Virus record (IMG/VR): IMGVR_UViG_3300020473_000050
Location: 1-45,447 of that record
Source of the DNA: a virus
Reading direction: 5' to 3' (one strand)
Length of the DNA stretch: 45,447 nucleotides
Shown here: piece by piece, positions 32,930-42,140 of the stretch
How the letters are laid out: every line of letters starts with the position of its first letter
Numbering within the stretch: position 1 is the first letter of the stretch
Notes under the pieces: generated by a model
The model's database searches: none
Seen by the model: the letters and a program-made list of their open reading frames with translations, nothing else
What the model was told of the DNA's origin: nothing
Program-made: the position numbers and the translations under genes

Positions 32930-34246
32930 ATGAGTACAGTTAAAGGGTTTGTCATTATCAATGATTTGATAAACAATGATAAGAATACCCTCTCCCCGGT
33001 TGGTGAAATGTCATCACACGCCCGCTCCTATTCACCAGATAACCGTGAATACAGTTCTAGCACTTATCCCAACCTACGCCTTGCGTTGATGTCTACATTA
33101 GACGACAACGGCGAGCAGATGGACGTAGGTAACGAAGTAGGCAATGTCCTATTAAACCTAATCGATTATATCGACACCAAAGCGAGAAATGGTGAACTTA
33201 CGTCAAACAACGCAGTACTTAACCAATTCATAAGTAACGACTATCCGTCTATTGCCGTTGGTTTGTTTGTATCAGGCGCTATGGTGGCTTCTGATGCAGG
33301 CTACTACTACCCTAGTTATATTAACTGGACAGCAAACGGTACAACATTTACGTTGTGGTTTTCTAATCGTACGTTTATTCGCCAATATGACGAGTATACA
33401 TTAATACCGATTAAACCCGTTGAAGAGCTTAACGATCTACATCGTCCTTATACTGAAATATCGGATGTGTTGACGGAAGATTTACCACGTATGTTGGGGA
33501 TGGCTAATGAGATATCTCAAGAAGCACCCTATACTGCGCTGACGCCTTTTGAAGTGACGTGGAATGATAAACATTCATCAACAACAAAAAAGCTAACATG
33601 GTACGTTGTCCAATATGGTGTAGCAGGTAATAACCCCGATGCCATCGCTGCTGCCATCGCAAAATCTATCTTAGAAGATAGCGATTACGATTCAGTAGAG
33701 TGGTACGATGTATTCCCTACCTTATTTAGACCGACAGAGTTCATCATTGTCCCTATGTGGCACCGTGTGGCCATTGAAGAGCAAACAGGTCTTGCAGGTA
33801 CCTATTCGCCAACGGTTAACTACCAGGAGGCCATGGGGCTGTCTTTACCGGCGTTAGCTAACTACCCACTTGAGCACGTTGATGTTAATTTAACCGTTAG
33901 CCATGCTGCTTATAAAACCATTGCCTTCACAGCGGTCGGTGAAATAGGTAACAGTGATGGAATTTTCCGATTTGAAGAAAAGTTCCCAGACTATACCGCC
34001 CTATCGGCACAAGAGACAGACTTTAATCGTCTATCGCCTGAAACGCAGGATTGGGTTATCCTCTTTCATAGAATGTTAACCGCTGCTGAGACAGTCAATG
34101 AATTTACACAGCTAGATACCGACATCTCACGCATTACACGCGATGGGGTTGATTTCCTTATCGCCACGTATAAGGACGTCAACTATCTAGTAGTACAAAA
34201 ACAAAGTTTCAAGGAGTATTATAATGAGCAGCTTGATCAGAGTTAA
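32930..34246 (+). CDS. Probable virion/baseplate protein (438 aa)
   Basis: First gene of the plus-strand virion block, divergent from the spanin pair, with TTGGAG upstream of its ATG. The N-terminus (GFVIINDLINNDKNTLSPVG) and beta-rich middle (INWTANGTTFTLWFSNRTFI, FIIVPMWHRVAIEEQTGLAG) suggest a beta-sandwich structural protein. No catalytic motif was found. It overlaps the next gene by 23 nt, and the neighbours are virion genes, which supports a tail or baseplate role. No family name is assigned. Confidence 0.72.
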   Translation: MSTVKGFVIINDLINNDKNTLSPVGEMSSHARSYSPDNREYSSSTYPNLRLALMSTLDDNGEQMDVGNEVGNVLLNLIDYIDTKARNGELTSNNAVLNQFISNDYPSIAVGLFVSGAMVASDAGYYYPSYINWTANGTTFTLWFSNRTFIRQYDEYTLIPIKPVEELNDLHRPYTEISDVLTEDLPRMLGMANEISQEAPYTALTPFEVTWNDKHSSTTKKLTWYVVQYGVAGNNPDAIAAAIAKSILEDSDYDSVEWYDVFPTLFRPTEFIIVPMWHRVAIEEQTGLAGTYSPTVNYQEAMGLSLPALANYPLEHVDVNLTVSHAAYKTIAFTAVGEIGNSDGIFRFEEKFPDYTALSAQETDFNRLSPETQDWVILFHRMLTAAETVNEFTQLDTDISRITRDGVDFLIATYKDVNYLVVQKQSFKEYYNEQLDQS

Positions 34247-34850
34247 TGATAAAGGACTCTTCACGCTAGCTAATCCGTTTGTTGCTTTAACTGGCGTGGA
34301 ATATCAAGTTACTCGTCTTATTACCATCCCTACGCTATTGGCTCAGGGTGTCGACGTATTGCAAGATGTATTTATTGCTAACGGCTTAACCATCGACACG
34401 TACGATGATGCCGTTGACAATGATACATTGATAGTCACGTTAACAAGCGCCACGGGGACCAACATTACGCTACCTGCTAATTACATTACAGGTATGCCTA
34501 ATGTAAACACAGTACCTTATACTCGTCGTATTGTTTCAGTTGATTTAGGTTCGTTACCTAGCAGTCAACCGTTAGACGGTGTTAAGTTATTGTTAAAAGA
34601 AACAGTATTAGCAACTGTAGGCGTTGACGCGGTAGTAAATGAATACTCTGCATCCACAACCGGGTCAGTTAGCATGGATCAACATCTGGAACTTGAACGT
34701 GTTCGTGTGAATAAAAGAGCGGTGGGAGATACGGAGAGACAACGTCGTATTGCTGCTGAAGAAAAAGCACAAGCCTATAAAGAAAGGATGTTAGCGCTAG
34801 AAACCATTGTTGTACAGCAACAAGCAAGGCTAAATGAACAGGACGCATAA
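34224..34850 (+). CDS. Probable virion protein with C-terminal coiled coil (208 aa)
   Basis: A strong AAGGAG lies 7 nt before the ATG at 34224, inside the end of the 438-aa gene. The N-terminal 145 residues are strand-rich (NPFVALTGVEYQVTRLITIP). The last 45 residues are a charged helix (ERQRRIAAEEKAQAYKERML) likely to form a coiled coil. Such a fibrous C-terminus suggests oligomerisation in the tail. Function unknown. The gene ends at a convergent terminator shared with the spike gene. Confidence 0.72.
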   Translation: MSSLIRVNDKGLFTLANPFVALTGVEYQVTRLITIPTLLAQGVDVLQDVFIANGLTIDTYDDAVDNDTLIVTLTSATGTNITLPANYITGMPNVNTVPYTRRIVSVDLGSLPSSQPLDGVKLLLKETVLATVGVDAVVNEYSASTTGSVSMDQHLELERVRVNKRAVGDTERQRRIAAEEKAQAYKERMLALETIVVQQQARLNEQDA

Positions 34851-34902
34851 AGACCCTACCTCTACCTTTTGACGGGTAGAGGTAGGTTATGCCGTTAGCC
34901 AT
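34844..34902. terminator. Bidirectional hairpin terminator between convergent genes (copy 2, loop inverted)
   Basis: A perfect 12-bp stem (CCTACCTCTACC / GGTAGAGGTAGG; core 34855-34886) with loop TTTTGACG is flanked by ACGCATAAAGAC on the left and TTATGCCGTTAGCC on the right. Compared with the element at 22193-22246 the flanks are in opposite orientation but the loop is not. It separates the plus gene ending at 34850 from the minus gene ending at 34895. Confidence 0.75.
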
Positions 34903-35908
34903 AAGGGGCATGGACGGTTTTCGCATCGATAGGATTGGAAGCTTTAAAGTCTTTAAAGTCCCCGCTCTTACCTTTAATGGTACCTTCACCCGTGATACCA
35001 CCACTCACATTGAGCGCACCCCCTATTTTCACATTGCCTGTAAATTCAGTATTGGGTGTGGTGTATTTAGTAGATGGGTTATTAACAGTGAGAGGACCCC
35101 CAGATTTAATAGAAATGGACCCTTTAACATCTACAGTCTCACTGCCTCCTACCGTGGTACTGTAGTTACCACCAATATCAAAGGTCATGTGTCGACCCAC
35201 TGTAATAGAGACATCGCGATCAACCGTAAAGGCCATATCCTGTGGCGCGTAGCCATTGATGTCTTTCTTATTAAGTTCAAAGAACGTGGTGTCTTTGTTA
35301 TGGGCTTTGATGTGGGTGTTGGCGCTGTCTAGGAATAAATAGTTATCGACATCGTCAGTAAAGGTGAATTTACCATTCTTAGTATCTAATAGACATTGGT
35401 AAGCAAAAGGCTCACCGTTGTTTTTATTAGTAACTAGTTCAACCTTAGAATCATGCGTGGAGATAGTAAGACGATAGCTGTTTTCATCAGTCAGTGTATC
35501 GATGTCTTTAGTGATATCTGGTTCATTAGACCAACGATAGACAACCGTCTCTAAACGGCGCAGTGGATCATCTCTACCCATGCTAGTGTAGAAGTATTTA
35601 TCAGTGTCAGCATATTGCCATAACAATACCTGTTCGCCACGCATAAGGTCAGGGGGTGTTTCACGGTTAGTCTCTAGACTTAACCAGGTGGCTTTAATTG
35701 TTTTATCTACATCTACCTGTGCAGACCATTCTTTACCAAAACCATCAATACCTTTGCTAAAGAACGTTGTTTTGTCTTCTTTAACCTCACCTAATTGAAA
35801 AGGAAGTATTTCTATTGGAGTTATTAAGATTTCAGGGTTATCGCGTTCTTTATTTTCAGCAACTATGCCAATAGAGATTACGCGTAATCGAGTTTGTAAG
35901 GTCATCAT
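34895..35908 (-). CDS. Baseplate spike, gp5/gpV-like OB fold plus beta-helix (337 aa)
   Basis: The N-terminal ~150 residues are strand-rich and fit an OB-like module. The C-terminal part has the short repeats typical of trimeric spike beta-helices (VDRDVSITVGRHMTFDIGGN, then YSTTVGGSETVDVKGSISIK). The chain ends after further Gly-rich turns (VKIGGALNVSGGITGEGTIK). This fits the central membrane-puncturing spike of contractile tails; in phiKZ the spike and its PAAR tip lie among comparable neighbours. No PAAR protein is seen next to it here. The gene is on the minus strand, convergent with the 208-aa virion gene. Confidence 0.8.
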   Translation of the reverse strand: MMTLQTRLRVISIGIVAENKERDNPEILITPIEILPFQLGEVKEDKTTFFSKGIDGFGKEWSAQVDVDKTIKATWLSLETNRETPPDLMRGEQVLLWQYADTDKYFYTSMGRDDPLRRLETVVYRWSNEPDITKDIDTLTDENSYRLTISTHDSKVELVTNKNNGEPFAYQCLLDTKNGKFTFTDDVDNYLFLDSANTHIKAHNKDTTFFELNKKDINGYAPQDMAFTVDRDVSITVGRHMTFDIGGNYSTTVGGSETVDVKGSISIKSGGPLTVNNPSTKYTTPNTEFTGNVKIGGALNVSGGITGEGTIKGKSGDFKDFKASNPIDAKTVHAPYG

Positions 35909-36016
35909 CTACCTCGTGTTAAAGATACCAATCACAACATTAAGACACTAACAGTAATTACCGACTGTCAATTTAAACAGAATAACATTATCTTTTGAGA
36001 TAGGGAGAACGCCAAC

Positions 36017-36526
36017 ATGGGTATGATACACAGACGTTTTATAACAAAGAACAAACAAGCAAATAAGCTACGTAAAGAACCAAACGCACTTAAGCCCATA
36101 GCACGGGATCAATCTAACGATGTCATCATTTGTCGATGTGAGAAAATCATCGACGGTGAATCCTATGGTCCTTTTACTGCGTCGGTGTACGACACTAACC
36201 TAACACGGGCAGTTAACTATTATAAAGATCAAATACCTGCAATGCCTGAACCCGGTGATGAAGGTCTGAGAATTTACCATGGTCTTAGAGTAGGTATGGA
36301 GATAAAAGACTTCGGTACGTGGTTTCCTAGTCGTCGAGCGGGTGAACTATTAACCCAAGCAGGATTCAGTTTTAATATTTATACCATCCATCCAAGCAAA
36401 GTACAGTGCGGTAAGTCGCAGGTTGTGTTTCACCTAGACAACGCCACTAAACTCGCAACGATGGATTTTAAATCCATGATGGGCTTTTATAGCACATGGA
36501 TAATTAAACAAGGAAACGTAGCGTGA
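36017..36526 (+). CDS. Unknown protein translationally coupled to the Rad50-like ATPase (169 aa)
   Basis: Start ATG with GGGAG upstream. Its stop overlaps the GTG of the Rad50-like gene (GTGA), so the two are expressed together. The N-terminus is basic (MIHRRFITKNKQANKLRKEP). A central CRCEKIIDGESYGPF segment and the C-terminal CGKSQVVFHLDNATKLATMD follow. No Mre11-type metallophosphatase motifs are present, so it is not an evident SbcD. Its coupling suggests a partner or regulator of the ATPase. Family unknown. Confidence 0.75.
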   Translation: MGMIHRRFITKNKQANKLRKEPNALKPIARDQSNDVIICRCEKIIDGESYGPFTASVYDTNLTRAVNYYKDQIPAMPEPGDEGLRIYHGLRVGMEIKDFGTWFPSRRAGELLTQAGFSFNIYTIHPSKVQCGKSQVVFHLDNATKLATMDFKSMMGFYSTWIIKQGNVA

Positions 36527-38994
36527 AAATACAAAAACTTATACTGAGTAAGTATAGACGTTTTGCATTAAGCGAAATACCTTATATCTGTATTGACTTC
36601 TCAACCCCCATGCAGCTTCTGTTGGGAACGAACGGTTCGGGTAAATCAAGTCTACTAAGTGAATTAACCCCGCTCCCTGCCAATCCTAGTGATTTTGATA
36701 AAGGCGGGTATAAAGAACTTCACATTCAATTTAAAGGTGAAGATTTTATTCTACGCTCTGAGATTAGCCGTGGTGCTAAACATTCTTTTATAAGAAACGA
36801 GGTAGAGTTAAACCCAGGAGGTACGGCTTTAGTACAGAAAGACCTAGTAGAGCGTGAGCTGGGCTATACGTCATCGCTACATGCGGTGTTAACCGGTAAG
36901 TTACGCTTTACTAAAATGGCCCCTGCTAAGCGACGCGAGTGGATAGCTAACCTAAGTACCACTGACATGAGTTATGCATATGGCCTCTATGACGCTGTGA
37001 GAATAGCAGCCAGGGACAACCAAGGGGCGCTTAAGCACGTTAAAGAGAAAGTGGCACAGCAACAAGCAAGGCTGGTGTCGTTAGAAGCGTCTACTAACTT
37101 ACAGGAACGCGTAGACGAATGTCATAAAGACATCGAAGCACTATTGACGGATAGACGAACCTCTACGCGTAGTCCAGACTCTGTCAAACAAGATATCCAG
37201 CAACGTCGTGACAATGTATTGCGTTTGGCAAAACGTGTTTTACAGACCGACTTACAATCTTGGATTAAAGAGAAGTTTACTTCAGTCGTGGATTTCGATA
37301 ATCGCATTGTTAAACTTCAACTTGACCACGCAAGCTTCACTGCGAAAAGGGATAACTATACAGAAACCCTTAATGATCTACAAACTATGTTAAGTCAGAT
37401 GAGTGAATTAGGGGCTAATAGTTTAGATGATCTTCTAGAAAAACGTAAAGCGTTAGAAGAGAAGAAAAGCTTAATTGCTTACAATCACCCTTGGGAAGTT
37501 CCTAAGCAGGATGCTACTGCTTTGTATAAAGAAGTTGATTCTGTCTTTGTTCCTTTAAGAGATTGGGTTGTTGATATGCCTAGTCAGATGAAACCGCAAT
37601 ATGATAAAGCAGCGTATCAGGAAGCGACACTTTACGTTAAAGAGATGGACCGCGAGCGTTTAAGTTTGAGACGTCGTGTCGATGGCCTGCAAAGCCGTAT
37701 ACACCACATGGAGCAAGCCAAGGAAATGGAATGTCCTAAGTGTAATTACATATGGCGTCCAGGTGTTTCTGATAATGAGTTAAATGAATCTAAGATACAA
37801 GTAGAACATTTAACCAATGTCTTGGAAAGTAAAGAAAGAGAAAATGAAACCATTGTTGAGAAAATTAACGCCTATCAACAATACGTTCGTGATCTTAATC
37901 GCCTGCAAGCTATTATGGAAAGCTACCCAAGAGCAAATCCATTATGGAGTCAGGTTAAGCGGGATAAACATTACGATACTGCGCCACTTCAGATTCTTCA
38001 TACCTACGAGAGCTTTAAAGACTACGTCATGATGTATCGTGACGAACAAATCATTGATTCAGAGATAGCCTTTATCGACGCCTCTATTAAGAAGTTTCAT
38101 GAAAGTAAGGGCTTAGATGGTTTAGAGGTAGAAAAGCGCATAGAGGAGCTTGAGAGGCGTCTCAGTGTGGTTATAGGTCACATCGCTGACGTAGACCGTG
38201 AGATTACTCGATTAAAGCAGGGTAAAGCGGTATTTGAAAGGTTCTTTGAAGATCAGAAAGTTGTAAGCGATGCTTTGGTAGATTTAGAATCTTTACGGGA
38301 TCAACTTATCGAAGCGCAGCGTCAATCGGTAATAGACAACGTATTGCGAGAACGCCAACAAACACTTTCTACACTTAACACGACACTAGGTCAAAAGAAC
38401 ACCCTTGAGCAGATGATTGCTGAGTTAAAAGAATCACAAGAACAGCTGACCAAAGAAACACAAGGCTGGCAGGATCTTCAACACATACTTTCACCATCAA
38501 CGGGTATTATTGCTGATCAGATGACAGGGTTCATTAAGTGTCTATTAGACCAGATGAATACCATCATTGGTAAGGTATGGGGGCACCGTCTACAGGTTAT
38601 GCCATGTGCTAACCAGGCGGGAACATTAGACTATAAGTTCCCATTCTTAGTAGGTGATGATGATCATCCTGTTAGCGATATCAGCTTAGGGTCTGAGGGT
38701 CAGATGGAGATGATTGATTTTGCCTTCATGGTAACGGTTATGCATTTCATGGACTTACACGAGTACCCGATGCTTTTAGATGAGACTGGTCGTACGTTTG
38801 ATGCAGTGCATCGTAATCGTCTAATGGGATACATTAAGTTATTGGTTGAGACAGGACAAGCATCTCAGTTATTTCTTGTTAACCACTTTGCTAGTTTTAG
38901 TGGAGGGTTTACAAATGCAGAGGTGTGTGTCTTAGATGATCAGAATGTAACTTTACCATCTGTTTACAATGAACATGTAAGCTTCGCAGCATAA
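36523..38994 (+). CDS. Rad50/SbcC-like ATPase with zinc hook (823 aa)
   Basis: The N-terminal lobe has Walker A GTNGSGKSS (G35-S43). Two long coiled-coil arms flank a zinc-hook CPKC at residues 404-407. The C-terminal lobe has an ABC signature ISLGSEGQ (about 721-728; LSGGQ in most relatives), Walker B PMLLDETG (Asp753, Glu754) and a terminal LFLVNHF His switch. This is the order in T4 gp46 and SbcC. It would tether and process DNA ends with a nuclease partner. No gp47/SbcD-like nuclease is coded beside it in this window; the partner may be elsewhere. It starts with GTG overlapping the previous stop. Confidence 0.93.
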   Translation: MKIQKLILSKYRRFALSEIPYICIDFSTPMQLLLGTNGSGKSSLLSELTPLPANPSDFDKGGYKELHIQFKGEDFILRSEISRGAKHSFIRNEVELNPGGTALVQKDLVERELGYTSSLHAVLTGKLRFTKMAPAKRREWIANLSTTDMSYAYGLYDAVRIAARDNQGALKHVKEKVAQQQARLVSLEASTNLQERVDECHKDIEALLTDRRTSTRSPDSVKQDIQQRRDNVLRLAKRVLQTDLQSWIKEKFTSVVDFDNRIVKLQLDHASFTAKRDNYTETLNDLQTMLSQMSELGANSLDDLLEKRKALEEKKSLIAYNHPWEVPKQDATALYKEVDSVFVPLRDWVVDMPSQMKPQYDKAAYQEATLYVKEMDRERLSLRRRVDGLQSRIHHMEQAKEMECPKCNYIWRPGVSDNELNESKIQVEHLTNVLESKERENETIVEKINAYQQYVRDLNRLQAIMESYPRANPLWSQVKRDKHYDTAPLQILHTYESFKDYVMMYRDEQIIDSEIAFIDASIKKFHESKGLDGLEVEKRIEELERRLSVVIGHIADVDREITRLKQGKAVFERFFEDQKVVSDALVDLESLRDQLIEAQRQSVIDNVLRERQQTLSTLNTTLGQKNTLEQMIAELKESQEQLTKETQGWQDLQHILSPSTGIIADQMTGFIKCLLDQMNTIIGKVWGHRLQVMPCANQAGTLDYKFPFLVGDDDHPVSDISLGSEGQMEMIDFAFMVTVMHFMDLHEYPMLLDETGRTFDAVHRNRLMGYIKLLVETGQASQLFLVNHFASFSGGFTNAEVCVLDDQNVTLPSVYNEHVSFAA

Positions 38995-38998
38995 AAGC

Positions 38999-39040
38999 CT
39001 AACCACCTAGCCGTGAGGCCGGGTGGTTAGCTTATGCCGT
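38999..39040. terminator. Hairpin terminator between convergent genes, followed by TTATGCCGT
   Basis: CTAACCACC and GGTGGTTAG form a 9-bp stem, with an inner GCC/GGC pairing, followed on the plus strand by CTTATGCCGT. It lies between the Rad50-like gene (ends 38994) and the convergent 399-aa gene (ends 39041). Confidence 0.7.
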
Positions 39041-40240
39041 TTACAATACAGTATAAAGATTTACTAAACGCGGTGGTTGTCTATCACGTCTAGACGTAGG
39101 GAAACGCATGGGTGTTGCCGCTATAGGTAGATCCATAACCGTGTCTAGTAAAAGTTGTTTCTCTTCTTTAACACGGGCACTTACTAGATAATCGTCAGGT
39201 GAGCCTATCAGACTATATTCAGCAATAAGTCCTTCGTTATCCATCAAGATACCTTGAGGAATCTCTGCTGATCTAAACTTACCAGGTAGGCCCGTCTCCT
39301 GTAAGCGCTCCTCCCTTAATGCAATGTTATCGTTATCAATGGTGATAATAAAGCTAAAGGGGTGACTTAAATAGCGGCGAATGAAAGAACTAGATTGGAT
39401 GTCTTTAACCTGGATATTGCCGATGGGGTTAATGAGATCATCTAGCTGGATGTCTTCACGTGATAGCAATACACGACGGATAAGCGGGTAGTGTTTAAAG
39501 CTTATCTTAAGTGTGTGATCGCCAACTACTTGGTAGGTGTCATCTAGCACAACCAAATAACCACCAATGCAAAGTAAAACCGTCTTAGTACTAAAGTCCA
39601 CATCAGGTAACGTCACCATCACTTGTTCATGTGCAGGGATACGAATATCCACTTTAACTTGCTCTTCTTTAATGGGGTGGGTTTGAATCTCACCAAGTTG
39701 AGAGAAGTTAATCAGTCCAAAGTGATTGCTGTCTGTGCGTTCTAGTGTTTCACCAGCACGCAATACATATAGACCTTGACTAGATGCACTGACACGATGT
39801 ACGTAACCATTAACAGTAAAGAGGCTGTGTTTGGCCAACTGCACGTAATCGATACCTTCATGGGTGATTAGTGCATCGGGTCCCATCTTCCCTATGTTGG
39901 GACTGTCGATATGTTTAGTATGGTCAGAGCGTTTGACCGTAAACTCATGGTCAAAGACGTCAGCATAGAACACCGATCTAGGATGGTCTATATTTGGAAC
40001 TGTAGGTAGCCATGGTAAGGTTTTAGTGTTATCTACTAGCCAATCACTTACTGTGATTTTATTATAGCGTAGCGACTTATCTAGGTCGTTTAACGATACT
40101 GCGCGTTCTTCGCCACCGACGATTAAAACGAAGATTACATTTTTATAACTTTGAAACAATTCTACAAAGGTCAGATTGGAGACGTCTATCGACTCCCATT
40201 GCCGACCCTGCTGTACAAAGGCACGTGATAAGGTATACAC
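39041..40240 (-). CDS. Phage protein of unknown function, probably virion-associated (399 aa)
   Basis: Start GTG at 40240 with AAAGGAG about 8 nt upstream. The sequence is beta-rich throughout (FSYKNV-type strands; LTFVELFQSYKNVIFVLIVG, FSTKTVLLCIGGYLVVLDDT, FSFIITIDNDNIALREERLQ). It carries no catalytic motif, signal peptide or membrane span. It lies opposite the fibre/baseplate block with which it shares a divergent promoter region, so a virion role is plausible but unproven. Confidence 0.7.
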   Translation of the reverse strand: MYTLSRAFVQQGRQWESIDVSNLTFVELFQSYKNVIFVLIVGGEERAVSLNDLDKSLRYNKITVSDWLVDNTKTLPWLPTVPNIDHPRSVFYADVFDHEFTVKRSDHTKHIDSPNIGKMGPDALITHEGIDYVQLAKHSLFTVNGYVHRVSASSQGLYVLRAGETLERTDSNHFGLINFSQLGEIQTHPIKEEQVKVDIRIPAHEQVMVTLPDVDFSTKTVLLCIGGYLVVLDDTYQVVGDHTLKISFKHYPLIRRVLLSREDIQLDDLINPIGNIQVKDIQSSSFIRRYLSHPFSFIITIDNDNIALREERLQETGLPGKFRSAEIPQGILMDNEGLIAEYSLIGSPDDYLVSARVKEEKQLLLDTVMDLPIAATPMRFPTSRRDRQPPRLVNLYTVL

Positions 40241-40368
40241 AACCTGTCTCCTTTATAGATATCTTAATGGTCTAATCATAGTTTACCTACACGGGGGTTA
40301 AATATTATGTGAACCCCATGTATTTTATTAATTATATTTACCTATATTGACCAAAGGAGTCAGTCAGA
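40241..40368. promoter_or_regulatory. Divergent intergenic region with an inverted repeat containing TATG
   Basis: GGGGTT and AACCCC (40294-40299, 40312-40317) bracket an AT-rich centre containing TATG. The region, about 128 bp, must drive the 399-aa gene (minus) and the plus-strand fibre operon. TATG is the short core of phiKZ-type late promoters; the surrounding inverted repeat is unusual for a promoter. Confidence 0.4.
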
Positions 40369-41490
40369 ATGTCAGATCAAAGCTACCTCTACGACTACGA
40401 CCCAACGGGTCAGGCTGCTTCTAATCTAAGGCGGGACGAGGATCATGTCCTAACGGCGGATAATGGGGATAACTACCACATTATTATTCCGAACATATCT
40501 CCCTTTTACAAAGAAGGTTTTATACTCACCCATGAGGATAGTGCTGACCCTTTGAAGCTAGGTAAGGATTACATCTTTACCCATCAGTACACTAAACCTG
40601 AAGATAATCTAGGCGGTGATGCTTACGGAAGTGTAACCATACTAGATCGCTCTCTTAATGGTAACTTCACCATTGAAAGTTATCAGGTCATGGGTGGACC
40701 TCACAGCCAAGAAGGCCGTGAACTGCTTGAAGAAATTGGAACCCTATCGGCCTTTGCGGATACCCGCACGATGGAAGATATCATCGGGTTACCAGAATTC
40801 TACCCCCCATCTGCTCACGTAGTGGATGGTGAAGATTTGACGGATCTTAATCACGTCATTGCAGCCCTTGGGGACATTCGAGCGGCTATTAGCGGTGAGT
40901 ATAAAGCTAACCATACTCACGCTATCGATCAAATCTTAGGTTTGGAAGATCGACTCAGTCAAATGGCTGTGGTTAACCGGTCTCACAAACCTGCGCCTGC
41001 TAATGGATATAGCTTCGCTAACCAAGTAGGCTCTGTGGCTATTCGCCTGCCTAAGCTTAATAATGCATTGCGTGTTACTGTTGAAGTTGCAGTATTAAGT
41101 GAAGACGAACCTACTATCTATTACCTTTCAGGTTTAGTTGGTAGCCGTTATCAAACGGTAGCAGGTGCTAGCTGGGAAGATACTAAAGCGACTTACCAAG
41201 GTCACCGTCACGTCCTGGACGCATTTTTCACCTATGACGTTGATAACTATCCCACTATTTATTTAGGTAAAGGTGATACGTGGAGCAACCATCATGTGGT
41301 TATCCGTTCGATCACTATTGGGACGACCGTACCGCAGATTTACAACCAAGGCTACGTGGTCTATTTTGCCAATGATGTGACTGGTGAAGCTACGCTTGTT
41401 GAGAAAATCTTAGGTTTGGATCGTATAGAAAGTCGCCTGACCAAGCTAAGTTTAAACTCGTTTTATCCCGGGCTATTTAAGCACATTTAA
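40369..41490 (+). CDS. Probable baseplate/fibre-attachment protein (373 aa), paralog of the 362-aa protein
   Basis: Start ATG with AAAGGAG upstream. The N-terminal ~170 residues share a pattern with the protein encoded at 42193: YDPTG..ASN / FDPTA..STN, then IIPNISPFYKEGF / IVPTHTPFYAQGF, a LTxxGxDY loop, and ESYQVMGGP / LSYQTVGER. A PPS.H.......DL..L....LGDIRAA segment follows, of the type found in wedge and fibre-attachment proteins. The C-terminal half is beta-rich. The pair probably occupies related positions in the baseplate. Confidence 0.75.
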   Translation: MSDQSYLYDYDPTGQAASNLRRDEDHVLTADNGDNYHIIIPNISPFYKEGFILTHEDSADPLKLGKDYIFTHQYTKPEDNLGGDAYGSVTILDRSLNGNFTIESYQVMGGPHSQEGRELLEEIGTLSAFADTRTMEDIIGLPEFYPPSAHVVDGEDLTDLNHVIAALGDIRAAISGEYKANHTHAIDQILGLEDRLSQMAVVNRSHKPAPANGYSFANQVGSVAIRLPKLNNALRVTVEVAVLSEDEPTIYYLSGLVGSRYQTVAGASWEDTKATYQGHRHVLDAFFTYDVDNYPTIYLGKGDTWSNHHVVIRSITIGTTVPQIYNQGYVVYFANDVTGEATLVEKILGLDRIESRLTKLSLNSFYPGLFKHI

Positions 41491-41534
41491 AACGACCATC
41501 TTATTCACTCCTATTTTCTGTTTGAGGTGCCCTA

Positions 41535-42119
41535 ATGGCCGATAATGATACTACGACTAATGAAACACCGACTGTTAGAGAGTTGGTCAATGGTCAGTAC
41601 GAACGACTCAGTAAACTTGCTGATGCATCGCGTACGTCCGAAGATATGTTCTACAATGCTAAGGCATTGCAGGAGATTCAAAAAGCAGACATATATAGTC
41701 TAACCGAAGCAGCCATCACAGCTGCCCACGATGCCGCTCATGCCCGTGATGAAGTTAACCAGGCTGTTATTGATGCACAAGCGTTTAACATCCTTTACGA
41801 AGAAGGCCGCGTTGCTCGTACCATGGTAAACGACATGGCACCTGATGGTGACTTAACACCATGGTCTACCTGGTTAGCAGATGTGCGTGATGAAGCAGTA
41901 ACACGTACACTTCCTTCTGATGAGGCGATTCTTGATGGTTCTGAGATTATCATTAAAGATCGTTACGGTCGCGCTAGCAATAACGCTATTAATATTGCTG
42001 GGCCGATTGAAGATGTGGCTGATGAAGATCCATTAACAATTTCATCAGATTACGGTTGGGTTTGGTTACGTTGGATGAAGGCGGAATCAAAATGGATTGT
42101 TATCGCTGGTGCGGTATAA
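41535..42119 (+). CDS. Probable virion/fibre protein (194 aa)
   Basis: Start ATG with GAGGTG upstream. The N-terminal 110 residues are helical and Ala-rich (EAAITAAHDAAHARDEVNQA). The C-terminal segment (IIKDRYGRASNNAINIAGPI, then YGWVWLRWMKAESKWIVIAG) is the beta-rich closing pattern common in tail-fibre ends. It lies between the two paralogous baseplate genes and is probably co-transcribed with them. Confidence 0.7.
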   Translation: MADNDTTTNETPTVRELVNGQYERLSKLADASRTSEDMFYNAKALQEIQKADIYSLTEAAITAAHDAAHARDEVNQAVIDAQAFNILYEEGRVARTMVNDMAPDGDLTPWSTWLADVRDEAVTRTLPSDEAILDGSEIIIKDRYGRASNNAINIAGPIEDVADEDPLTISSDYGWVWLRWMKAESKWIVIAGAV

Positions 42120-42140
42120 TCACTGATCATAAACACATCG

